28,640 bases of DNA from a bacterium (GTDB lineage Bacteria; Patescibacteriota; Saccharimonadia; Saccharimonadales; UBA4665), in assembly GCA_029549845.1 (NCBI GenBank), contig JAKPIL010000066.1:1-28640 (forward strand), written 5' to 3'. This document shows positions 1 through 7,098 of this stretch, piece by piece (positions within the stretch are counted from its first letter, which is position 1; each line of letters opens with the position of its first letter). Both the position numbers and the translations under genes were made by a program. The notes beneath the pieces were generated by a model, which made no database searches, was not told the DNA's origin, and saw only the letters and a program-made list of their open reading frames with translations.

Positions 1-93
1 TGGGCTACGCACGAGCGATTTGCTCGCAAGTTTTATGATGATAGCCTCGGCCGCCGTGACCAGCGACGCAACCCATGCTAAAGCGATTTCCAT
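1..93 (-). CDS. N-terminal fragment of an unidentified, probably membrane protein
   Basis: Only the first 31 codons lie in the window; the gene continues off the left edge. The start ATG (91-93, minus strand) follows a TATACT -10 box (101-106) by 7 bases with no Shine-Dalgarno sequence, the leaderless arrangement common in this window. The visible residues are mostly hydrophobic (Ala, Val, Ile, Leu) with lysines after about residue 20, which fits a first transmembrane helix. The family cannot be named from so little. Its promoter is divergent from the one at 150-178. Confidence 0.5.
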   Translation of the reverse strand, partial: MEIALAWVASLVTAAEAIIIKLASKSLVRSP

Positions 94-149
94 GATGGGT
101 AGTATACGAGGGGCAGGGGAAGAATGTAATAGTAATAACACAATAAATA

Positions 150-178
150 TTGACAAAACGTAAGCTTTTTGCTATACT
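150..178 (+). promoter_or_regulatory. Strong sigma70-type promoter for a short transcription unit
   Basis: A perfect TTGACA (150-155), a 17-base spacer and TATACT (173-178) predict transcription from about 185. No long gene follows. The transcript would run about 370 bases to the hairpin at 520-559. Confidence 0.7.
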
Positions 179-184
179 TGTATT

Positions 185-411
185 AGTTTTGAGGGCGCAA
201 GCTCGGTCTGCAACAGACAAAGCAACGCTCCCGAAAAACAAAAACGATCACAACCAAAATGAGCCTGCTCCTGTACCCAAACGTACAACGCCGGTCGGTT
301 CAGGACACCCCAAAAAGGTCTTAAAACACACCGGCATACACAGCAGATGACCCATGTAGGTTGTATCACCAACACCTCAAAAACAAACAATAAAAAAGAA
401 AGGACGGCAGA
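185..411 (+). other. Transcribed leader or possible small RNA region with no convincing gene
   Basis: The 227 bases between the predicted transcription start and the small ORF at 412 hold no start codon with a Shine-Dalgarno sequence. An open frame runs through to about 350 encoding a Lys/Pro/Asn-rich stretch, but its only upstream start is a TTG inside the -35 box, so it is probably not translated. The stretch could be a long 5' leader or a structured RNA. I do not recognise tmRNA, 6S, SRP or RNase P signatures in it. Confidence 0.35.
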
Positions 412-507
412 ATGCTATTTGCCATCAACAGCGGGTGGGCGTACGAGCTGGTACCATGCAGCGACGCCGCCATCCTAGCCATAGACGAAGAATTACAGCT
501 ACTGTAA
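412..507 (+). CDS. Small ORF, 31 aa, with its own promoter, SD and terminator
   Basis: ATG at 412 is preceded by a good Shine-Dalgarno sequence (GAAAGGA, about 8 bases upstream) and ends in TAA at 505-507, just before the terminator hairpin at 520-559. The peptide contains Trp, Tyr and one Cys and ends in an acidic, leucine-rich helix-like segment. It has no signal peptide. It could be a real small protein, or a leader peptide whose translation affects the terminator between it and the LCP gene. Residue composition does not point to attenuation by one amino acid. No family is recognised. The clean promoter, SD, ORF and terminator order is the main support. Confidence 0.45.
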   Translation: MLFAINSGWAYELVPCSDAAILAIDEELQLL

Positions 508-519
508 TCAGTCCGTCAA

Positions 520-559
520 AAAAAACTACCCTCTGGTTACCGCTGGAGGGTAGTTTTTT
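520..559 (+). terminator. Intrinsic terminator, probably bidirectional
   Basis: A perfect inverted repeat, AAAAAACTACCCTC (520-533) with GAGGGTAGTTTTTT (546-559), encloses a 12-base loop. The GC-rich core followed by a T run is a classic rho-independent terminator for the small unit starting at 185. The A run on the left arm lets it work on the minus strand as well. Confidence 0.85.
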
Positions 560-612
560 GCTTCGCTTCGCTTTGGAAGGGCAGGGGGTTTGCGGTATAC
601 TAGCCGTAAGCA

Positions 613-2304
613 ATGTCAGAAAAGTATGATAGTTTTCAGCCCCGTCGGGCGACGAGTATAGATGGCTTCTTGAGTGGCTCTGGACAACGTCCGCGTCAAC
701 CTGGATTCCGTCAGCCGAAGCATGGGCCGACAGAGATGAACTCAGCGCCTACTCAGGGAAGGACGGTAGGCTTGCCAGATATGCCAAAACGTTCGCTCCC
801 CTCCCCTGTTTTAACGCAAGCACAAACTCAGCCAGAACGCGCTGAGTATCACCTAGATGGTTCTGCGCAGAAATACGTACCACTCGATGAACCTGGACTG
901 AGTCGCCGCCAACGTCGCAAGGCCGCCAGAGTCGCTAAAAAAGCAGAAAAGAAGGCCGCCAAACACCAGCGTAAGCCTCGTAGTCTAGCAAGACGGATCG
1001 CAAAATGGTTCGGCATACTACTGCTTATAGCGGTTCTTGGACTGGGCGCCCGTTTCTACAAGGATATCGCGAAACTTACGGGTAATAATAACCCACTGAG
1101 CATCTTGGGTGTTTTCCGTCCGGCCAACCTCGCGAACGACAATGGGCGTGTCAATATACTCGTCGCCGGAAACTCTGCCGATGATCTCGGCCATAATGGT
1201 GGCGAACTGACAGATTCTATTATGCTTCTAAGTGTAAATACCAAAAACAACACTGCTCTTATGCTGAGTATACCGCGCGACCTTTGGGTGAAAGTGCCTG
1301 GCACTGGTGGGCACGCCAAGATTAACGCCGTGTATCCAAATGGCGGGATGGAAGATTTGCAAACGGTTGTACAGGACGTGACGGGCTTGAACGTGCACTA
1401 CGCTGCGCTCGTCAACTACACTGCGTTCAAAGACCTTGTAAATGCAGTTGGGGGGATAACCATAAACATCCAAAACGAAGATCCGCGTGGTATTTACGAT
1501 TCTAGTCTCGACTGGTCGTCGCGGACGTGCTGTGCACTCGCGAAGTATCCGAACGGCCCTGCCAAGCTTGACGGTAAGCAAGCACTCAACTTAGCACGAG
1601 CCCGCGGTGAGGGCCGTGGGTCATACGGCTTCCCGACTGCCGACTACACCCGCACAGAACATCAGCGTCAAATGCTCCTTGCTATAAAAGACAAAGCTTC
1701 CAGCAAAGCAGTCATAGCGAACCCGCTCAAAATAAGTAACCTGGTGGATGCAATTGGCGGCAACGTGCGCACAGACTTGCAGCTGAACGAAATGCAGGCA
1801 CTGTACTACTACAGCAAAAAAATCGATAATGCCAAGATTGATTCGTACAACATAGATTCACTCAAAGGCGAAAACACCCACATGCTGGCTGGCGAGATGA
1901 TTGACGGTCAATCTGCGCAGGTGCCAGCGACGGGCATAGATGATTTTAGTGATATCCAAGCTCAAATAAAGAAGGTCTTTACGGCGGGGCCGCTTGTGAA
2001 GGAGAATGCGGGCATCGTCATCCTGAACGGCACAGATGCTCTGGGGCTTGCAAAGCTGCAAAAAGATAAGCTGTTCGACCAAGGTGCGAGCATCCTTGCC
2101 ACTAGTGACGCCACCGCCCAGGCTACGACAACCATCGTGGATAATTCGGAAGGGAAGAAGCCAAATACTCTGGCGTACCTCACAAAGACATACTCAGCAA
2201 AAGTTATTTCTGACCCTACGCTTGCCGCCAGCTACCCGTCTGCAGACTTTATACTCATCTTGGGTGCATCTGCCATGCCAAAAACAGGTTCTAGTGGCCA
2301 GTAA
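613..2304 (+). CDS. LytR-CpsA-Psr (LCP) family cell-envelope protein
   Basis: LCP proteins transfer undecaprenyl-linked glycopolymers such as teichoic-acid-like polymers or capsule to peptidoglycan, acting outside the membrane. The 563-aa product has a disordered, basic cytoplasmic N-terminus (about 1-130, with a Lys/Arg/Ala-rich run before the membrane), one TM helix (about 132-147), an extracellular LCP domain (about 177-365) with the family motifs D-S-I-M, S-I-P-R-D and T-R-T-E-H-Q-R-Q, and a C-terminal LytR_C-like domain (about 465-555). The N-terminal tail is longer than in most LCP proteins. The start ATG lies 11 bases after a TATACT -10 box (596-601), with TTTGGA (572-577) as a possible -35 and no SD. 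It sits upstream of a sensor-like gene and a glycosyltransferase, consistent with an envelope glycan role. The family call is firm; the polymer is unknown. Confidence 0.92.
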   Translation: MSEKYDSFQPRRATSIDGFLSGSGQRPRQPGFRQPKHGPTEMNSAPTQGRTVGLPDMPKRSLPSPVLTQAQTQPERAEYHLDGSAQKYVPLDEPGLSRRQRRKAARVAKKAEKKAAKHQRKPRSLARRIAKWFGILLLIAVLGLGARFYKDIAKLTGNNNPLSILGVFRPANLANDNGRVNILVAGNSADDLGHNGGELTDSIMLLSVNTKNNTALMLSIPRDLWVKVPGTGGHAKINAVYPNGGMEDLQTVVQDVTGLNVHYAALVNYTAFKDLVNAVGGITINIQNEDPRGIYDSSLDWSSRTCCALAKYPNGPAKLDGKQALNLARARGEGRGSYGFPTADYTRTEHQRQMLLAIKDKASSKAVIANPLKISNLVDAIGGNVRTDLQLNEMQALYYYSKKIDNAKIDSYNIDSLKGENTHMLAGEMIDGQSAQVPATGIDDFSDIQAQIKKVFTAGPLVKENAGIVILNGTDALGLAKLQKDKLFDQGASILATSDATAQATTTIVDNSEGKKPNTLAYLTKTYSAKVISDPTLAASYPSADFILILGASAMPKTGSSGQ

Positions 2305-2327
2305 GCCAAGTCGTGTACAATAGAACT

Positions 2328-2987
2328 ATGCATAGACACTTTCTTATCACCCGCGTGTTATTACTAACAGTTGCCTTTGGTGCCATGTTTGTTTTGGTTC
2401 AGCAGCAAGCAAGGCTGGCGGCAAACGACATGCCGCAGCTGCTCGCAAACCAGGCCGCCAAGCAGCTCGATACAGGATACGGCCTGCAGAGCATACAAAT
2501 GGGTGCAACAGATCTTGCAAACGACCCTGTGCCGTTTGTGATTGTGTATGACAAGAAAGGGAAGGCCGTAGCAGGCTCTGGCTATCTTGGCAAAAAACTG
2601 GCCATCATGCCCACTGGCGTGGTGAACCACGCCAAGCCAGGCGCACCGCATGCGGTCACCTGGGCACCGCGAGATGGTATCCGTATTGCCACGGTCACCG
2701 TTGCTGCCAAAGAATACTATGTTGTAGGCGGTCAGTCACTCAAAATGACAGAAGCGCACGCCAAGCGGTTGCTGCTGCTCACGGCGCTTGGCTACGGCGC
2801 AAGCCTGTTTGTAACGGTTGCTGTCCAGTTTTGTCGCTGCCGCAAATGCAACATGATGAGGCTACAGGGTCCCATGGGGACATGTGAGTGCCATGCGGTG
2901 CATCAGCCGGACCCAGCCGCTACGCCCGCGTCCGTGAAAAAACCAGCCAAGTCTACCAAGCCACGCAGCGCCAAAGCCGCAAAGTAG
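2328..2987 (+). CDS. Two-TM sensor-like membrane protein with a Cys-rich cytoplasmic motif
   Basis: The start at 2328 is chosen because a TACAAT -10 box (2316-2321) ends exactly 6 bases before this ATG, which puts transcription initiation on the start codon. The 219-aa protein has TM1 (about 7-25), an extracytoplasmic domain of about 120 residues whose layout resembles the sensor domains of two-component kinases, and TM2 (about 148-168). Next to TM2 is a cytoplasmic cluster C169, C171, C174, C186, C188, H189 that could bind zinc or iron. A Lys/Ala/Pro-rich tail follows. There is no kinase, cyclase or effector domain. I do not recognise a named family. The extracellular-sensor reading is inference from topology. 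Confidence 0.75.
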   Translation: MHRHFLITRVLLLTVAFGAMFVLVQQQARLAANDMPQLLANQAAKQLDTGYGLQSIQMGATDLANDPVPFVIVYDKKGKAVAGSGYLGKKLAIMPTGVVNHAKPGAPHAVTWAPRDGIRIATVTVAAKEYYVVGGQSLKMTEAHAKRLLLLTALGYGASLFVTVAVQFCRCRKCNMMRLQGPMGTCECHAVHQPDPAATPASVKKPAKSTKPRSAKAAK

Positions 2988-3007
2988 CGCTTTTACCCCA
3001 GATGTGG

Positions 3008-3040
3008 TATACTAAAGGGTACTAGATTATCTTAAGATAA
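3008..3040 (+). promoter_or_regulatory. -10 box and 14-bp palindromic operator candidate before the glycosyltransferase
   Basis: TATACT (3008-3013) is followed 13 bases later by the perfect palindrome TTATCTTAAGATAA (3027-3040). That position, just downstream of the expected transcription start near 3020, suits a repressor operator. The gene start is 54 bases further on and has an SD, so this gene has a real leader unlike its neighbours. Confidence 0.45.
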
Positions 3041-3093
3041 ACACTCTTTAGCACCAGTTGTTTCTTGACCTATCCCTAGCGAAAGGAACAACT

Positions 3094-4089
3094 ATGATTT
3101 CATTTGTATGGCCACGTGGCGAGCCGATGCTGGCTGGCACCGGTGGTTCCGAAACGTACACGACGGGGCATGTGCGCGAACTTTTGCGCCGTGGCATCCC
3201 CGCACAGGTCGTGACGGTTGGGCATGGCGCGCGTGGTGGCCACAAAGATTTTATCGACATACCATTTGTATCGCTGCGGTCACAAGAAGAACTAACGAGC
3301 CTAGCTGGGCAAATTGTGTTTGTGAACGCTGCGTATCTGGTACCGACCAAGCAAAAAGCGGCGATTATACTGCACTGTGTTATACCCGATGTGTGTGAAA
3401 GGCCTGAATATCAGGCATTTATAGCGGGGAAAAGCGTCATAGCAACCAGCGTGTACAGCGCGCAGCAGTGGGCGCTGTACCTCGACATTCCGTATAGCCG
3501 CATCCACATTGTATTGCCATTTGCTGACCCAGTGTTTGGAAGTGTCGTGCGTTCGAAACCAGCCAAACAAACGCGCATATTGTACGCCGGCCGGCTGCAC
3601 CCAGAAAAAGGGATTTATACCTTACTGGAAATGTTGCATGAACACGTGATGCGGAGCAACGGGCACAGAGTGAGTATTGTGCTTGCGGGGCAGCACGTGG
3701 AGATGGGGCGGACGATTGCTCGCATGCTTGAAGGTTACCGTTATGCGCAGTTGTTGCCACCCCAAAAAACAGTGCCCGACATGGCAGAGCTACTCAGCCG
3801 CAATGATATTCTGGTGGTGCCATCGGTATACGCCGAGCCATTTGGCATGCTTTCTGTAGAGGCACAGCACGCCGGTTGCCGAGTGGTTGCGAGTAATTTG
3901 GGCGGTTTGCCCGAAACCAATTGTGGCCTTCTTACGCTAGTGGAGCCGCGTGACCCAAAGGCACTCCTGAAGGGTATTGAGCAGGCCGTGGCACTTGGTG
4001 CTGTCACCAAAAAACAGCGCACCATCGCCCGCACGAACTTCTCACTCGACGCCTCAGTCACCGCCCTACTAGCGGTGCTGCATATGTAA
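3094..4089 (+). CDS. GT4-family glycosyltransferase (GT-B fold)
   Basis: It should transfer a sugar from a nucleotide-sugar donor to an acceptor, plausibly an envelope glycan. The 331-aa protein shows the Gly-rich N-terminal acceptor-side loop (about 14-20), the second-domain opening strand with Y-A-G-R-L-H-P-E-K-G (164-173), and the E-x7-E donor-binding motif (E248 to E256), all typical of glycosyltransferase family 4. The length is slightly short for the family. The start at 3094 is supported by the SD GAAAGGA (3081-3087) 6 bases upstream; an upstream in-frame TTG at 3058 has no SD. The 3' end overlaps the convergent ATP-grasp-like gene by 32 bases. The substrate cannot be predicted. Confidence 0.88.
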   Translation: MISFVWPRGEPMLAGTGGSETYTTGHVRELLRRGIPAQVVTVGHGARGGHKDFIDIPFVSLRSQEELTSLAGQIVFVNAAYLVPTKQKAAIILHCVIPDVCERPEYQAFIAGKSVIATSVYSAQQWALYLDIPYSRIHIVLPFADPVFGSVVRSKPAKQTRILYAGRLHPEKGIYTLLEMLHEHVMRSNGHRVSIVLAGQHVEMGRTIARMLEGYRYAQLLPPQKTVPDMAELLSRNDILVVPSVYAEPFGMLSVEAQHAGCRVVASNLGGLPETNCGLLTLVEPRDPKALLKGIEQAVALGAVTKKQRTIARTNFSLDASVTALLAVLHM

Positions 4090-5125
4090 GTTCGCGGGGT
4101 TGCTCGCCAGTAGCTACTATGCTGTCGACGGCGGCGGATAACATGGCCCTACGTTTACCAGTCTGGCCCTGGTCAATAATGTCACCAGGCCAGCAGGTAG
4201 CATACGTTTCGGCGCCAGGCCCTCGATTTGCTTCGAGGAAAAGGAAGCTACCAGTTGTGGTTTGCAAGAAGTCGAGGCCCACAACTAGCCCGGCTCTTTT
4301 GCCGATAATGCGGGCAACTTTGTCACCTGCTTTGAGCAGTTTATTGGGTACGGTAACTCTCCTAGGGTCTATTCCATGAGCCCCCAGGACTCTTGCAGCA
4401 GTTTCATCTTGGACAGACGGAGCTTCACCCATGAGTGGGATGACTTGACCGCCGAAAGTAACGTTCGAGCACACATTGCGAGAACCGAGATAACACGGTG
4501 AGTAGCGATTTGAAAGATCCGCAAGTGGGGATTCGTCGAATTGATCATCATAATCTAGAATGCGCATTTCATCGGGAGGCGCTGAATACAACAACCCGGC
4601 TGCTAATAGTTTGCCGATGGCCGAGTAGACTAACCGATAGGATGTGTACCTATCACTCGGCGTTTCAATAAATGGGCGAGCTTCCAGGAGGCTAGCGTTA
4701 CTTGCATTGCGTTCCATAAACCTTAAGAGTGTCGCTTTTTGCTCTGGGGTATCTATTACATATTTGTGCGTCCCGCCATTGTATCGTGGTGCTGCCAGGA
4801 CAGACGGGAGTGCCATTTGAGAAAAGCTACTTTGCGTCAACCCTCTTCTGCTCACATGGCTAAGCTTTTGCCGTCTTATCTCGGAAATTACATCTGCATC
4901 AAAGCCAAAATCTGCGCTTCCACCAAAGACATATACACCTGGCTGTCTGCTGGCCTCGAATGCATCTCGCGGATCGCACTCGCTCACAAAGACGTTCATG
5001 CCGCCAGCTGCTGCACGCTCAGCAACGTCTAGGTGCATTTTACGTGTCTCAAGATTCACAAACTGTTTTGGAGAAGAATATATCTGGTTGGGCTCAATGA
5101 GTAAGCATAGTTCTGAGGACGGCAT
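4058..5125 (-). CDS. Putative ATP-grasp-like protein
   Basis: The 355-aa product ends with a segment (about residues 290-325) containing G-L-D-F-L, a hydrophobic strand, then F-L-E-A-N-R-G-P-G. This matches the last metal- and ATP-binding strand of ATP-grasp enzymes such as RimK and D-Ala-D-Ala ligases, where Asp, Glu and Asn coordinate magnesium. ATP-grasp enzymes join a carboxylate to an amine or thiol. The N-terminal half is not recognised. The start at 5125 is chosen because TATAAT (5132-5137, minus strand) ends 6 bases before it; an alternative ATG 27 bases upstream would lie across the -10 box. It is convergent with the glycosyltransferase. The family assignment rests on one motif region and is tentative. 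Confidence 0.55.
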   Translation of the reverse strand: MPSSELCLLIEPNQIYSSPKQFVNLETRKMHLDVAERAAAGGMNVFVSECDPRDAFEASRQPGVYVFGGSADFGFDADVISEIRRQKLSHVSRRGLTQSSFSQMALPSVLAAPRYNGGTHKYVIDTPEQKATLLRFMERNASNASLLEARPFIETPSDRYTSYRLVYSAIGKLLAAGLLYSAPPDEMRILDYDDQFDESPLADLSNRYSPCYLGSRNVCSNVTFGGQVIPLMGEAPSVQDETAARVLGAHGIDPRRVTVPNKLLKAGDKVARIIGKRAGLVVGLDFLQTTTGSFLFLEANRGPGAETYATCWPGDIIDQGQTGKRRAMLSAAVDSIVATGEQPRELTYAAPLVGR

Positions 5126-5270
5126 AAACATATTATACAACATCATGGACATACATTAACAATGATGTGAAAATTGATATATAAAACAAAGCTTTATGTG
5201 TGAGCCATATCACACTAGCTCTCACCGGCTTTATGAACATAACGTAAGCAGAACGGAGTACAATGGAATC

Positions 5271-6056
5271 ATGGAAACAACTTCTCTTACACAACTTATT
5301 AACCTAAGTGGAAAGACCGCGGTTGTCACCGGCGGTGCAATGGGGATTGGTGCGGCCATTGTACGCCGGCTGCACGAGGCTGGTGCGAACATCGTCATCG
5401 GCGATCTGGCGCAGGATAAGATGGACGCGCTGGCTGGGGAACTACATGCGTTACGTGCCGGTTCGGCTGCGACATGGCTGTGCGATGTGAGCAAAACCGA
5501 AGACATTGATGCGCTTATGAAGGTTGCGGGCGATACCTTTGGCGGACTTGATATACTTGTGAATAACGCGGGCATATACCCTATGGTTCCGCTCTCCACA
5601 ATGACCGAGGAACAGTTTGCGCGCGTGATTGATGTGAATCTGAAGGGCGTGTTCCTTGGCACAAAACGAGCCGCCGAAATTATGAAAGAGCAGGGGCGGG
5701 GCGGGAGTATCGTCACGGTGTGCTCAATAGATTCGCTCCATCCATCTGCGGTTGGTTTGGCTGCCTACGATGCATCAAAGCACGGTGTATGGGGCTTCTT
5801 AAAAAATGTGGCGCTGGAGCTCGCCGAAGATAACATTCGCGTGAATGGTATAGCCCCAGGCGGCGTGGCAACACCTGGCACTCATGCTGGGGAGATGAAC
5901 GAAGAGATGATACAGCAGTTTACGGCCATGATACCCATGAAACGGTTCGGCGACCCCGACGAAATGGGTCGTGTGGCGCTGTTTCTTGCGAGCGACCTCA
6001 GTAGCTACCTCACCGGCTCCCTCATCGTAGCTGACGGTGGTCGTTTGCTCCGTTAG
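5271..6056 (+). CDS. Short-chain dehydrogenase/reductase (SDR)
   Basis: This is a 261-aa classical SDR, an NAD(P)-dependent oxidoreductase. Visible motifs are the Rossmann T-G-G-x-x-G-I-G nucleotide loop (20-27), N-N-A-G in the central strand, a catalytic Y-D-A-S-K, and P-G-G-V-A-T-P after it. The catalytic Ser is most likely in the V-C-S-I-D-S stretch. The length is normal for the family. The start at 5271 is set by a TACAAT -10 box (5259-5264) ending 6 bases upstream; the 25 in-frame codons before it would lie in the promoter. Substrate and cofactor preference are unknown, though the D in the G-D-L motif at the end of strand 2 suggests NAD. Confidence 0.9.
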   Translation: METTSLTQLINLSGKTAVVTGGAMGIGAAIVRRLHEAGANIVIGDLAQDKMDALAGELHALRAGSAATWLCDVSKTEDIDALMKVAGDTFGGLDILVNNAGIYPMVPLSTMTEEQFARVIDVNLKGVFLGTKRAAEIMKEQGRGGSIVTVCSIDSLHPSAVGLAAYDASKHGVWGFLKNVALELAEDNIRVNGIAPGGVATPGTHAGEMNEEMIQQFTAMIPMKRFGDPDEMGRVALFLASDLSSYLTGSLIVADGGRLLR

Positions 6057-6104
6057 CTCTAGAAATGTGTTGCTCAATCTGTTACAATCTACCCTGTCAT
6101 TTAC

Positions 6105-6181
6105 GGCACCATAGCTCAGCTGGTTAGAGCGCAGGACTCATAAGCCTGAGGTCGGTGGTTCGAGCCCACCTGGTGCTACCA
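6105..6181 (+). tRNA. tRNA with CAU anticodon (elongator Met, or Ile2)
   Basis: A 77-base cloverleaf with encoded CCA can be folded by eye: acceptor GGCACCA with TGGTGCT, D-stem GCTC with GAGC, anticodon loop CTCATAA, T-arm GGTGG-TTCGAGC-CCACC, discriminator A73. It is not an initiator tRNA, since it lacks the three G-C pairs at the base of the anticodon stem and the mispaired 1-72. Position 1-72 is a G-U wobble and position 31-39 an A-G mismatch. The same anticodon serves elongator Met and the tRNA-Ile2 that TilS modifies; C5-G68 is shared with Ile2, but A4-U69 is not. A TACAAT -10 box (6083-6088) lies upstream. Confidence 0.9.
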
Positions 6182-6186
6182 AAAGC

Positions 6187-6212
6187 ATCTCACCCCGTGG
6201 TGGGATTTTTTT
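6187..6212 (+). terminator. Intrinsic terminator after the tRNA
   Basis: ATCTCACC (6187-6194) pairs with GGTGGGAT (6199-6206) through one G-U pair across a 4-base loop, followed by a run of seven T (6206-6212). It ends the tRNA transcript and lies right at the 3' end of the converging transporter gene. Confidence 0.85.
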
Positions 6213-6213
6213 G

Positions 6214-7065
6214 TCAAATTATTTTTGAAAGCAGGATAACCGTCAGGCCCACAGCCGCAAGTGTAGTTGCGACAATTTTCTCACGGGGATGGTCCCGTTC
6301 ATCCAACCAGAGCGCACCAAGTATCATGATTACCACAACACTTAAGCCTGAAATGTAACTCGTTACGCTGAGTAGCCCGACGCTGAAAGCAAGGATAAAC
6401 CCATAGGCAGAAATTGCTCGAAGCACCATAAAGATAATTGTTTCACGTTGTTTTAGGTATGAAAACGGAATACGTCCGCCTCGCGCGAATAGCATAGCCC
6501 ACATAACGGGTGTTGCAAGTAGTGACACTGCTAGCATGTCTTTGAAGAATCCTACCTGCAGTACAAGTTTCTTTTCAAAAATATTCAGTATGCTTATGGT
6601 GAGTGCAGCCATTAGCCCCCATGCTAGCCCGGTACGTGTGAGGTGTTTTGGGCCGCGCTGTCGTACGACAAAAACAGCAAGAAATATCAGTACGCCCCCG
6701 AGAAGTTGTAGTGGTACTATCTTTTCTCCCAAAAAAACGATGCCGAGAATCGTGACAAAGAACAGGCGAGTATTGTAAAGGATAGAATATGTTCCTGCCT
6801 CCAAGCGTGCCACTGCCATGACGTTTGTCCAGTGAAGTAATATGGTGAAAATAGCGATGAGTATCGCCAGAAACCACTGGTGTATATTAAATGAACCCAA
6901 ATCTGGCCGGATAACCAGAGCAGCCAATAAAATCGGCACCGCTATCGCTGTTTGCATTATGGTCGCCTGTGCCCATTTATCCGCTTTTGCAATCAAAGAT
7001 TTCCGCAGCAATAAACTGTAGCCAACGAGCCCAACCAAATGCATGAGCATATACACATACCACAT
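6214..7065 (-). CDS. EamA/DMT-superfamily transporter
   Basis: The 283-aa hydrophobic protein has about ten predicted TM helices in two repeats of five, with the short loops and conserved Pro/Gly positions typical of EamA-type drug/metabolite transporters. These move small metabolites or drugs across the inner membrane. The second repeat holds the A-L-W-L-D-E-R signature common near the end of EamA domains. The start ATG at 7065 lies 8 bases after a TATACT -10 box (7074-7079, minus strand), giving an almost leaderless mRNA. The upstream gene on the same strand ends 33 bases away, so the two may also be co-transcribed. The substrate is not predictable. Confidence 0.85.
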   Translation of the reverse strand: MWYVYMLMHLVGLVGYSLLLRKSLIAKADKWAQATIMQTAIAVPILLAALVIRPDLGSFNIHQWFLAILIAIFTILLHWTNVMAVARLEAGTYSILYNTRLFFVTILGIVFLGEKIVPLQLLGGVLIFLAVFVVRQRGPKHLTRTGLAWGLMAALTISILNIFEKKLVLQVGFFKDMLAVSLLATPVMWAMLFARGGRIPFSYLKQRETIIFMVLRAISAYGFILAFSVGLLSVTSYISGLSVVVIMILGALWLDERDHPREKIVATTLAAVGLTVILLSKII

Positions 7066-7098
7066 AACAAAGGAGTATATGCTAATTAATGCTTTATT

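Noticed and set aside
150..350. 66-codon Lys/Pro-rich ORF over the first promoter
   Set aside because: Its TTG start is inside the -35 box and would precede the transcription start, so the N-terminal part cannot be made from this promoter.
3677..3859. Short ORFs in other frames inside the glycosyltransferase gene
   Set aside because: These are out-of-frame shadows with no start signals.
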